Notes under the pieces: model-generated
Told to the model about the DNA's origin: nothing
Seen by the model: only the letters and a program-made list of their open reading frames with translations
Databases searched by the model: none
Position numbers and translations under genes: made by a program
Assembly: GCA_934247875.1 (NCBI GenBank)
Contig: CAKQJZ010000031.1
Span: 1-21,659 of the forward strand
Origin: an uncultured Spirochaetales bacterium
GTDB lineage: Bacteria; Spirochaetota; Spirochaetia; Sphaerochaetales; Sphaerochaetaceae
Direction: 5' to 3'
Length of the DNA stretch: 21,659 bases
Shown here: piece after piece, positions 8,511 to 15,461 of the stretch
Position numbering within the stretch: position 1 is the first letter of the stretch
Layout: each line of letters begins with the position of its first letter

Positions 8511-9424
8511 CATAGAACTCCTTTAGTAGAAGGAAGAGAACTCTCTCCAGGGATTCGTCTTACAGCTTTTCTGAGGGCACGTGCAAATGCCTTGAACATG
8601 CCTTCTGCAGTATGGTGCGCATCCCCGCCTCTAGTTGCGCTTATATACAGATTGCACTTTGCGCTATCTGCAAAAGTTCTGAAGAAGTGTCTGAATAGCT
8701 CTGATGGGAATGTACCTATAAGCTCACGTCTGAACTCAACATCATAGATGAAATCTACTCTTTGCGAAAAATCCAGAGATAGAGTTATTACAACATCATC
8801 CATCATAAGCACTTCAAAGCCATAGCGCTCTATGCCCCGCTTATCGCCCAGCGCTGTTAAAACAGCCTCGCCAAGCGCTATTGCGATATCTTCAACTGTG
8901 TGGTGCTCATCAATTTCCACGTCTCCATCTGCTTTAATATCCAGATTGAATCTTGAGTGCTTTATAAGCTGCGAAAGCATATGGTCAAAGAAAGGAAGCT
9001 TGGTACTGGCACTTCCACGCCCTGTCCCATCCAAATCGACATCAATCTCGATATCTGTCTCAAGAGTCTTGCGTTTGACACTTGCACATCTTGAAGCTAA
9101 AAGCTCATCACCTGTCAAATAAGAGGCAATATCTTTCCAAGAAGAGAGCTTAAGAGGCTTTGCATTCTCAATCTCCACTTCCAGAGAGAGATTGAATGCA
9201 ATGTCTTTCTCTTCTGGCAAAACATATCGAGAGAAGACTATACCTTCTCTTTCAAGCCTTGCTTTAGCTTTTTCATCTAGCTCACTTAAAAGAATAAGCG
9301 TGTAATCTCTGCGCTTAGTAATCTCCAAAAGAGATCCAATTACGTTTTCTCGAAGCTCAGATGCACTATCGAGCAAGAGGGATGATGGGGTATACAGAAT
9401 GTGCTTATTATCCTTCATAGCCAT
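8510..9424 (-). CDS. hisB: Imidazoleglycerol-phosphate dehydratase with vestigial N-terminal phosphatase region
   Basis: Dehydrates IGP to imidazole acetol phosphate. The C-terminal domain (~118-304) is complete, with FFDHML (145-150), DEHHTVED (~172-179), GDAHHTAEG and a terminal LPSTKGVL that nearly equals that of enterobacterial HisB. The first ~110 residues align in layout with the HAD phosphatase half of bifunctional HisB. HILYTPSSL stands where the DxD nucleophile strand should be, YTLILLSELDE where MITNQDG should be, and a WKDIASYL linker precedes the dehydratase. Both catalytic Asp are missing, and the region is about 50 residues shorter than a working domain. Histidinol-phosphatase activity is therefore unlikely. 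Start 9424 has AAGGAGG 6 nt upstream and overlaps hisC by 17 nt. Confidence 0.95.
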   Translation of the reverse strand: MAMKDNKHILYTPSSLLLDSASELRENVIGSLLEITKRRDYTLILLSELDEKAKARLEREGIVFSRYVLPEEKDIAFNLSLEVEIENAKPLKLSSWKDIASYLTGDELLASRCASVKRKTLETDIEIDVDLDGTGRGSASTKLPFFDHMLSQLIKHSRFNLDIKADGDVEIDEHHTVEDIAIALGEAVLTALGDKRGIERYGFEVLMMDDVVITLSLDFSQRVDFIYDVEFRRELIGTFPSELFRHFFRTFADSAKCNLYISATRGGDAHHTAEGMFKAFARALRKAVRRIPGESSLPSTKGVL

Positions 9425-10457
9425 TAAGTGCCTCCTTGAGTTTCCCAATCTCTTCATCCGATCCGATTGTAATTCGTAAGCACCCTTCAAGGTAGCGCTC
9501 ATGAGTTCTGTTTCTGACTATGATTCCTCTTTTAGAAAGATAAGCATAGAGTTTATCTGCATCATCTACTCTGACTAGTATGAAGTTTGCATCTCCATTT
9601 ATCACTTCTTTTACAAAAGAGTAAGACAGAAGCTCCTTTGAAAGCGAATTGCGCATATTAACTACGCTATCTCTGATTTCTTTGACTTTATCAGAGTCCT
9701 TAAGAGTTGATATTGCAGCTCTCTGAGCTAGCACAGACACATTGTAAGGAGGCTTAACTTTTACGACTAAGTCTCTTATATAGCTATCTGAGATCAATAT
9801 GCCGATTCTTGCGCCTGCAATGCCCCACGCTTTAGATAGTGTTCTCATAACGCATAGCTTTGGATATTTATCAATCAAACTAATTGCGCTTTCGAAGTTA
9901 TCAGCAAAGTCTGCATAAGCTTCATCAACAACAGTAATGCCATCATTGATTTTCAAAATCTCTTCTATCTCTTTAATGCTATAAACTTTGCCTGTTGGAT
10001 TATTCGGAGTACATATGAATGTAAGCTTTGGCCTATCTTCATTGATTGATCTCTTCATCTCTTCTATGTCTAGAGTCAAATCTCTCTTCAATGGCGCATC
10101 TAACACTCCAACATTGTTAATAGATGCAAATACGCTATATGCGCCATATGTTGGAGTCTCAATCAAGATCTTATCTTTGCCTGCTTCTGCAAATATGCGT
10201 ATCAGAAGATCTATAAGCTCATCAGAGCCATTGCCTATTACAGTGCGTGAAAAAGGAAGACCAAGCTTCTCTTCCAAAAGCACTCTGACATCTCTAGCTA
10301 AAGGATCAGGATATCTATTAGCAGAAGACTCATTCTCATACCAAGATTCATTGGCATCGATATAAACATCAGCATTTCCCTGAAAGTCATCTCGCGCAGA
10401 CTTATATGGAACAAGCGATAGAATATGAGGGTTCACAAGTTCTTCAATCGTTCTCAA
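9408..10457 (-). CDS. hisC: Histidinol-phosphate aminotransferase
   Basis: PLP-dependent fold-type I aminotransferase making L-histidinol phosphate from imidazole acetol phosphate. The PLP lysine is K209 in TLSKAWGIAGARIG. CTPNNPTG (149-156), VVDEAYADF (D178, Y181) and R217 are the other cofactor and substrate contacts. The 349-residue length is usual. It starts with TTG: GGAGG lies 6 nt upstream, and the first residues fit the family. The start overlaps the end of hisD by 14 nt. Confidence 0.97.
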   Translation of the reverse strand: MRTIEELVNPHILSLVPYKSARDDFQGNADVYIDANESWYENESSANRYPDPLARDVRVLLEEKLGLPFSRTVIGNGSDELIDLLIRIFAEAGKDKILIETPTYGAYSVFASINNVGVLDAPLKRDLTLDIEEMKRSINEDRPKLTFICTPNNPTGKVYSIKEIEEILKINDGITVVDEAYADFADNFESAISLIDKYPKLCVMRTLSKAWGIAGARIGILISDSYIRDLVVKVKPPYNVSVLAQRAAISTLKDSDKVKEIRDSVVNMRNSLSKELLSYSFVKEVINGDANFILVRVDDADKLYAYLSKRGIIVRNRTHERYLEGCLRITIGSDEEIGKLKEALNGYEG

Positions 10458-11733
10458 TTCGCACCTCCGCAGCTTCTCTATGAGCTGTCAAGCCTTCAGC
10501 ACCTGCTAGTTCCATTATAACTGGAGCCAGTTCTCTGATTCCTTCTTTTGTGATTCTCTGCACTGTCATCTTCTTGATGAAAGAGTCAACAGAGACACCT
10601 GCTGTGCTCTTTGCCCAACCAGATGTAGGGAGTGTATGATTAGTGCCCGACGCATAGTCACCAGCAGACTCTGGAGTGTACTGGCCTAAGAATACAGAAC
10701 CCGCGTTAACAACACCTGAGAGGATATCATCAGCATCTGCTGTGTTTATTATCAAGTGTTCAGGCGCATATAGATTGATAGCAGCTATTAGCGAATCATT
10801 ATCAGAGAAAGAGAAAGCAACTGAATGCGATAGAGACGGAAGCATATACTCTTTTCTATTGAGTTTGTTAATCTCTTTCTCAAGTTCTTCTTCAACTCTT
10901 TCATAGATCTCTCTTGCTTCTTCTTTATCTTTGCTCTTTATAAGGAGAACTACCTGGCTATCCTTTCCATGCTCTGCCTGAGAGAGTAAATCAGAAGCAA
11001 CAAAGAGAGGATTTGCCTCTTTATCGGCAACTACCATCACCTCCGATGGTCCTGCAAGCATATCAATCGCAACAAATGATGATACTTTAAGCTTTGCGCA
11101 TGATACGAATCTATTACCTGGTCCAAAGATCTTATCACGTTTAGAGATTGACTCTGTGCCATACGCGAATGCAGCTATAGCCTGCGCCCCGCCAACTTTC
11201 ACTATCTTCTTTATCCCTGCAACTGATGCAGCAAATAAAATAGCAGGATTTACACGATTGTTCTTAGCAGGAGTTGCAAGGATTATATCTTTGCAGCCTG
11301 CAATCAGCGCGGGAGTTGCTAGCATCAATACAGTTGAGAAAAGAGGAGCTGTGCCACCTGGGATATATAGCCCGACCTTCTCAATTGGGACTATGCGACG
11401 CCAGCATAACACGCCCTTTGCAGTCTCAACAGACTCTCCTGCTGGCAGCTCACTCTTATGAAACGCTTCAATGTTCTTATGAGCTTCGATGATAGCCATC
11501 TTGAGTGATTCTGGCAGCTCTTTCTCAGCATTCTCAAACTCTTCTTCTGTTACATAGAGAGAAGAGAGGTTACTGCCATCAAAACGAGCTTCATACTCTC
11601 TTATTGCTTCGTCTCCACGCTCTTTGACGCTAGAGAGAATCTCATCAACAGCACTCGAAACTTCACTTAAATCCTGGTCTGGTCTTTTTAAGAGCTTTGG
11701 ATCAAAGAGCTCTTCATAACGCAAATACTCCAT
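10444..11733 (-). CDS. hisD: Histidinol dehydrogenase
   Basis: Zinc- and NAD-dependent enzyme performing the last two oxidations, histidinol to histidine. The zinc ligands are recognisable as Q252 and H255 (SQAEHGKDS), D359 (SAGDYASGTNH) and H418 near the end. The catalytic pair is E325/H326 in YAPEHLI. YIPGGTAPL and FGPGNRFV are nucleotide-site motifs. The length of 429 residues is normal. It starts 1 nt after the hisG stop with only a weak SD, so it probably depends on coupling to hisG translation. Confidence 0.97.
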   Translation of the reverse strand: MEYLRYEELFDPKLLKRPDQDLSEVSSAVDEILSSVKERGDEAIREYEARFDGSNLSSLYVTEEEFENAEKELPESLKMAIIEAHKNIEAFHKSELPAGESVETAKGVLCWRRIVPIEKVGLYIPGGTAPLFSTVLMLATPALIAGCKDIILATPAKNNRVNPAILFAASVAGIKKIVKVGGAQAIAAFAYGTESISKRDKIFGPGNRFVSCAKLKVSSFVAIDMLAGPSEVMVVADKEANPLFVASDLLSQAEHGKDSQVVLLIKSKDKEEAREIYERVEEELEKEINKLNRKEYMLPSLSHSVAFSFSDNDSLIAAINLYAPEHLIINTADADDILSGVVNAGSVFLGQYTPESAGDYASGTNHTLPTSGWAKSTAGVSVDSFIKKMTVQRITKEGIRELAPVIMELAGAEGLTAHREAAEVRIEND

Positions 11734-11734
11734 A

Positions 11735-12601
11735 TTACTTTGTCATCTTCTCAATATTCATAACGAGAATGCCTTCAGCACCTAGTGCTAATAAGCTTTC
11801 AAAAATAGCCCAGAAGCCCTCCTCAGAGACAACGCTCTGAACAGAGACCCAGTCTTTATCCATAAGAGAAGTAACTGTAGGGCTCTTCATGCCACCAATT
11901 ACAGCGCAAGCTTCTTCCAGCTTTGCTTTCGGAAGGTTGAATAGGATGTATTTCTTATCTTTAGCTAGAGTAAGTGCATCCATGCGCTCTAAGAGACGAG
12001 AGAGAATCAGCTGCTTCTCTTCGCTCGCTTTATATGAAGGTCCACCTATCATGATTGCAGTTGATCTATAGATAGGCTCTGCTTCAACAAGACCATTCAT
12101 TTTTAGTGTTGTTCCAGTTGAAACAAGATCGCAAATTGCATCAGCAATACCAATCTGGACAGTTACTTCAACAGAGCCAGATACAACGACAGGCTTTGCA
12201 TTGACGCCACGCTCTTTCAGAATCTTAGTCATTATATTCGGATAGCTTGTTGCTATGCGCTTTCCTTCTAAGCTCTCAAGGCCTTTATAGTCAAAGCCCT
12301 GAGGCACTGCAATAGATAAGCGGCAAGCTGCGAACTTCAGATCTCTCAGCACATCAAGCTCATAACCACTCTCATCAAATTCATTCCTGCCAACAATACC
12401 GATATCTGCAACTCCATCGTTCACATATACTGGAATATCATCATCACGAACATAGAGAAACTCAATTGGAAAGTTTGTAGCTCTCTCTCTGAGGACACGA
12501 GACTCCTGGCCAAAATCTATGCCGCAGCCTCTGATGATATCTAAGCTTTTCTCGCTTAGCCTGCCCGATTTCTGAATAGCAATTCTTAATACGCTTTCCA
12601 T
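11735..12601 (-). CDS. hisG: ATP phosphoribosyltransferase, long form
   Basis: First committed step: joins ATP and PRPP. The 288-residue length and the C-terminal ~80 residues (KYILFNLPKAKLEEACAVIGGMKSPTV onward) show the long form, whose C-terminal ACT-like domain binds histidine for feedback inhibition and which needs no HisZ. The catalytic half has ADIGIVGRNEF, and ICDLVSTGTTLK as the PRPP loop. AGGAG (12611-12615) lies 9 nt before the ATG. It is the first enzyme gene of the operon, just downstream of the His-leader attenuator. Regulation is therefore likely double: attenuation and allosteric inhibition. Confidence 0.97.
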   Translation of the reverse strand: MESVLRIAIQKSGRLSEKSLDIIRGCGIDFGQESRVLRERATNFPIEFLYVRDDDIPVYVNDGVADIGIVGRNEFDESGYELDVLRDLKFAACRLSIAVPQGFDYKGLESLEGKRIATSYPNIMTKILKERGVNAKPVVVSGSVEVTVQIGIADAICDLVSTGTTLKMNGLVEAEPIYRSTAIMIGGPSYKASEEKQLILSRLLERMDALTLAKDKKYILFNLPKAKLEEACAVIGGMKSPTVTSLMDKDWVSVQSVVSEEGFWAIFESLLALGAEGILVMNIEKMTK

Positions 12602-12621
12602 TTTTTACATCTCCTATGTAT

Positions 12622-12649
12622 AAAAAAAGGCCTCCACCACGGGAGGTCT
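12622..12649 (-). terminator. His operon attenuator terminator
   Basis: On the minus strand AGACCTCC pairs with GGAGGCCT (7 of 8 pairs, one A-C mismatch, loop CGTGGT), followed directly by a run of seven T. It lies between the His-rich leader peptide and hisG, 20 nt before the hisG start, as expected for a transcription attenuator. Confidence 0.85.
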
Positions 12650-12661
12650 AGTTATGAGAAA

Positions 12662-12704
12662 ATCCACCACATGGCTAGTGTTAACAAACTCTTACATGAT
12701 GGAT
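12662..12704 (-). promoter_or_regulatory. Pause-type stem of the his attenuator
   Basis: The leader segment at 12694-12704 (containing two His codons) can pair with 12662-12672 over 11 consecutive pairs, three of them G-U, with a 21-nt loop. This is the 1:2 pairing of a classical attenuator. A ribosome stalled at the His codons would free the 12662-12672 arm. Its GGTGG could then pair, imperfectly, with the CCTCC of the terminator. That antiterminator is only weakly supported by hand folding. Confidence 0.5.
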
Positions 12705-12725
12705 GTGATGCATTCTGAAATTCAT
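12681..12725 (-). CDS. hisL: His operon leader peptide
   Basis: A 14-codon frame, MNFRMHHIHHVRVC, has four His codons among ten when counted from the internal ATG at 12713. It is followed by a pairing region and an intrinsic terminator before hisG. This is the hallmark of ribosome-mediated his attenuation: stalling at His codons under low charged tRNA-His prevents terminator formation. No SD precedes either ATG. A -10-like hexamer 6 nt before the ATG at 12725 suggests that the leader mRNA is leaderless. Function is inferred from composition and position. Confidence 0.85.
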   Translation of the reverse strand: MNFRMHHIHHVRVC

Positions 12726-12731
12726 AGTCAA

Positions 12732-12760
12732 ACGTTACTCTTAATGAAAAAGCGCGTCAA
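12732..12760 (-). promoter_or_regulatory. his operon promoter
   Basis: TTGACG (-35, complement at 12755-12760; 5 of 6) and TAACGT (-10, complement at 12732-12737; 3 of 6) are separated by 17 nt. Transcription would start near 12725, at the first leader-peptide ATG. The -10 is a poor match, but the -35 and spacing are good and the promoter fits the gap after the DUF308 gene. Confidence 0.5.
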
Positions 12761-12777
12761 TATTCTATTTGAAAATT

Positions 12778-13374
12778 TCAGACTTTTTCTTCAAACTCTA
12801 CATCAGCTTCTTTGACTGTCTTCTCAAGCTTCTTCTTGAATCTCAATAGAGAAAGATAGTGAACGCCATAGCTGATCATGATAGTGCCTATAATAAGCAC
12901 TACGCCTGCAATTAGATAGATGCTGATCTTTCCTACAGCTGATGGGAATAAGCATAGTATTAAGCCAATTACTATTGATGAGATAGCTTCGATGCCAGAT
13001 GAAGTATATAGAATAGAGTACTTTCTTACGATTATCAGGTCGATGATATCAAATAGAGCATCAATGAAGAAACCAGCAGCTGCAACATAGACAAGTGCTT
13101 TAAGCGTAGATTCTGGCTTCCAGAGTGCGATGACCAATATTGCTAGGCCAATGATTGTATTCAATAATCCTTTAGCTGATAAAGTGATTCCAATAGCTCT
13201 TGCGCTCTTACGGAGCTTTATGAAGAAATAAAGGCTTCTAAGTCCATTAGCTATCATATAGACAGCAAAGATTGTGACTGCAATGTTTGCAAATGCAGCA
13301 GGCTTCATTATCATGAAGATGCCTAAAGCAAGCACAAGCGCACCAGATATTAAGTAATAGAGAAATCTTTTCAT
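12778..13374 (-). CDS. DUF308 / HdeD-like membrane protein
   Basis: A 198-residue integral membrane protein with six predicted helices in pairs (about 4-24, 31-52, 65-85, 88-112, 125-145 and 150-172) and a charged, Lys/Glu-rich cytoplasmic tail. The repeated pattern of short two-helix units with GLAILVIALWKP-like segments resembles the HdeD/DUF308 family. Some members are linked to acid stress, but most have no known function. AGGAGG (13384-13389) lies 9 nt before the ATG. It is transcribed in the same direction as the his operon, which begins within 55 nt of its stop. No terminator is visible between them, so read-through into the his leader is possible. Confidence 0.75.
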   Translation of the reverse strand: MKRFLYYLISGALVLALGIFMIMKPAAFANIAVTIFAVYMIANGLRSLYFFIKLRKSARAIGITLSAKGLLNTIIGLAILVIALWKPESTLKALVYVAAAGFFIDALFDIIDLIIVRKYSILYTSSGIEAISSIVIGLILCLFPSAVGKISIYLIAGVVLIIGTIMISYGVHYLSLLRFKKKLEKTVKEADVEFEEKV

Positions 13375-13441
13375 TTGCTTCTTCCTCCTATTAAAATAAT
13401 CAATTCTTTTTCAAAGTCTACAAAGAGTTCTCATATTTTGC

Positions 13442-13447
13442 TATATT
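13442..13447 (+). promoter_or_regulatory. -10-like hexamer of the HAD gene (possibly leaderless)
   Basis: TATATT (5 of 6) lies 6 nt before the ATG at 13454, and there is no SD in between. TCTACA at 13417-13422 is a weak -35 candidate with a long 19-bp spacer. Confidence 0.35.
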
Positions 13448-13453
13448 GCGGCT

Positions 13454-14125
13454 ATGTCTAAATATCTTTTATTCGATGCAGATGGAACTCTATATGATTT
13501 TGGTGCGACAGAGAAAATAGTGCTGAAGGAACTCTTTGACCGCTATAGCATTCCTTATAGCGATGAGAATATCTCGCTTTACCATAAAGCCAATGACTAT
13601 TGCTGGAGAGAATATGAGAGTGGAAGAATGACTCAAGAGCATCTCAAAGGTTATAGATTCACTCGCTTTCTAGAGCTACTTGGATTGGATTTAGACGGCA
13701 ATAAGCTTGGAGAAGATTTCATTACAATGCTCTCTGAGAATGGAATCATGATTGATGGTGCTGTTGATTTTCTAGAGTCAATCAAAGACATGAGAAAGAG
13801 CATGATTACAAATGGAATAGCAAAAGTACAGCGTGGCAGAATAACAGGCACAGATACACGAGTTTATTTTGAACATCTCTTCATAAGCGAAGAGCTGCAC
13901 TCAAATAAGCCTCATAAAGAGTATTTTGATAAAGTCCTAGATGCATTAAAAATGTCCCCAAATGAGTGTTTAGTCATTGGAGACAGTGAAAATAGTGATA
14001 TCCAGGGTGCTATTAATGCAGGTATTGATTCTGTATACATTAACTTCAACGGCATCAGATCTGATAAAGCAACCTACTCTGTTTCGTCCTATGATGAGCT
14101 TTATAAGCTACTGAGATCTCTCTAG
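13454..14125 (+). CDS. HAD-family phosphatase, YjjG/YfnB-like nucleotidase
   Basis: A haloacid dehalogenase-fold phosphatase of 223 residues. Motif I is FDADGT (nucleophile D8, acid/base D10), motif II MITNG (T119), motif III SNKPHKEYF (K152) and motif IV VIGDSENSDI (D177, D182). The long helical cap after motif I, with YESGRMTQEHLKGYRF, matches the YjjG type. These dephosphorylate (non-canonical) pyrimidine nucleoside monophosphates, often with broad specificity. It is transcribed away from the DUF308 gene and its last 4 nt overlap the convergent fumarase beta gene. No SD is visible; a -10-like hexamer abuts the start. A role in histidinol-phosphate hydrolysis is conceivable but unsupported. 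Confidence 0.85.
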   Translation: MSKYLLFDADGTLYDFGATEKIVLKELFDRYSIPYSDENISLYHKANDYCWREYESGRMTQEHLKGYRFTRFLELLGLDLDGNKLGEDFITMLSENGIMIDGAVDFLESIKDMRKSMITNGIAKVQRGRITGTDTRVYFEHLFISEELHSNKPHKEYFDKVLDALKMSPNECLVIGDSENSDIQGAINAGIDSVYINFNGIRSDKATYSVSSYDELYKLLRSL

Positions 14126-14646
14126 CCTTTCCACTCTCCGCCTTTGCTATCGAGTATGCAGAAGACAGGGAAATCCTCGACTTCAAGTTTTAAAAGCGCT
14201 TCAGGGCCAAGCTCTGGATATGCAACGACCTCTTTCTTTTTTATTGCGAGGCCATAAAGTGCCCCGCAGCCGCCATATGCCTGAAGATATAGACCCTTAT
14301 AGTTCTTTACTGCTTCTTTGACTTCTTTGCTTCTAGGTCCCTTTCCGACCATGACTCTAAGTCCTTTTTCAATAAGAAGCGGTGAGAAAGGATCCATTCT
14401 TGCACTTGTTGTAGGACCAGCTGCGCCTATTGCAAACCCTTCTGGCTGAGGTGATGGCCCCATATAATATATAGCAGCAGATGCAAATTCAAATGGCAGC
14501 TTATCGCCAATGTCTATAGCTTCTTTAAGCTTCTTATGAACTTGGTCTCGCCCAACATACAGTACTCCAGAGAGAATGACTTCATCCCCTGCTTCAATCA
14601 TCTCTAAACTCTCTTCGCTATAAGGAAGTCTTAGCTGACGCTTCAT
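14122..14646 (-). CDS. Class I fumarate hydratase (Fe-S), beta subunit
   Basis: The C-terminal-type subunit of two-subunit iron-sulfur hydro-lyases (fumarase, or L-tartrate dehydratase). It has the usual segments GPTTSARMDPF, MVGKGPRSKEV and YGGCGALYGLAI, and a typical length of 174 residues. It joins the alpha subunit by an ATGA overlap with AAAGGAGG 6 nt upstream, consistent with equimolar synthesis. The reaction is likely reversible hydration of fumarate to malate. Tartrate dehydratase cannot be excluded from sequence reading alone. Confidence 0.9.
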   Translation of the reverse strand: MKRQLRLPYSEESLEMIEAGDEVILSGVLYVGRDQVHKKLKEAIDIGDKLPFEFASAAIYYMGPSPQPEGFAIGAAGPTTSARMDPFSPLLIEKGLRVMVGKGPRSKEVKEAVKNYKGLYLQAYGGCGALYGLAIKKKEVVAYPELGPEALLKLEVEDFPVFCILDSKGGEWKG

Positions 14647-15461
14647 CTGATGCCTCCTTTTATAAGAACAGTAGCCTTTCTATCTGCCCAGCAGTTGACA
14701 GTCATCGCAACAGGCAGGCCTGCAATGTGAGTCGGCATAGTAAGAAGCTGTACTGAAAGGCATGTGTTGCTGCCGCCTAGTCCACCAGGACCGATTCCAA
14801 GCTTATTGACTTCAGCTTTGATTCTTCTCTCTAAATCGCTCTCACCTTCTTTGAAGAAAGCTCTTTTTGAAAGCAGCGCAGCTCCATCCATAGTAGAGCC
14901 AACACCTATGCCAAGAAATACTGGAGGGCAAGGCTTGCCGCCAGCAGCTCTCATCATATCGATAACTGCACCCACAACGCCATCTTCTCCTGCTGTAGGG
15001 TTAAGCATTCTGACAGATGAGCAGTTCTCACTTCCAAAACCTTTCATCAGGAAACGCAATGTAACATCCTCTCCATCTGTTAACACATAATTGATGATAG
15101 GTGGCATATTGTTTCTTGTGTTCTCTCTCTTATAAATAGGGTCTAGAACAGATGAAGGTCTGTAATACCCTTCTATTGCTGCATCTTCTGCGCTTTTCTT
15201 GATCAAAGCTTCAAGCTTAGCCAAATCTGTATGCGACTCTCTTCCAACTTCAGCGATAGAGTATATCAAGCCTGTGTCCTGGCAAAGCGGAAGGCCTGAG
15301 CTTCTTGAAGCTTCAATATTCTTCTCTATTGCATTGAGTGCTAGTATTCCACCTCTGCCACTCTCGCTTAAAGCAGCATTATGAATCTTCTCTTCAACAT
15401 CTAGAGGAAGCTTTCTTATAGCACTTATAAGCGCTTCTTTGATGACTTCATATTCCTTCAT
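14643..15461 (-). CDS. Class I fumarate hydratase (Fe-S), alpha subunit
   Basis: The N-terminal-type subunit of the oxygen-sensitive [4Fe-4S] hydro-lyases. The three cluster cysteines are visible: C60 (LPLCQDTG), C147 (GSENCSS) and C234 (GSNTCLS). The frame is open to 15485, but AAGGGG lies 6 nt before the ATG at 15461, and MKEYEVIKEALI fits the family start, giving 272 residues. It overlaps the radical SAM gene by 14 nt and the beta subunit by 4 nt. The heterodimer type suggests an anaerobic or microaerophilic organism. Confidence 0.9.
   Translation of the reverse strand: MKEYEVIKEALISAIRKLPLDVEEKIHNAALSESGRGGILALNAIEKNIEASRSSGLPLCQDTGLIYSIAEVGRESHTDLAKLEALIKKSAEDAAIEGYYRPSSVLDPIYKRENTRNNMPPIINYVLTDGEDVTLRFLMKGFGSENCSSVRMLNPTAGEDGVVGAVIDMMRAAGGKPCPPVFLGIGVGSTMDGAALLSKRAFFKEGESDLERRIKAEVNKLGIGPGGLGGSNTCLSVQLLTMPTHIAGLPVAMTVNCWADRKATVLIKGGIR

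Noticed and set aside
13454..14125. Calling the HAD gene the histidinol-phosphate phosphatase
   Set aside because: Its cap and motifs fit YjjG-type nucleotidases, not HisB-N/GmhB, which have a different cap and a zinc loop. Proximity alone is not enough.
14122..15461. L(+)-tartrate dehydratase (TtdAB) instead of fumarase
   Set aside because: The two families share all visible motifs. No tartrate genes are nearby and fumarase is the commoner two-subunit form, so fumarase is preferred but not proven.
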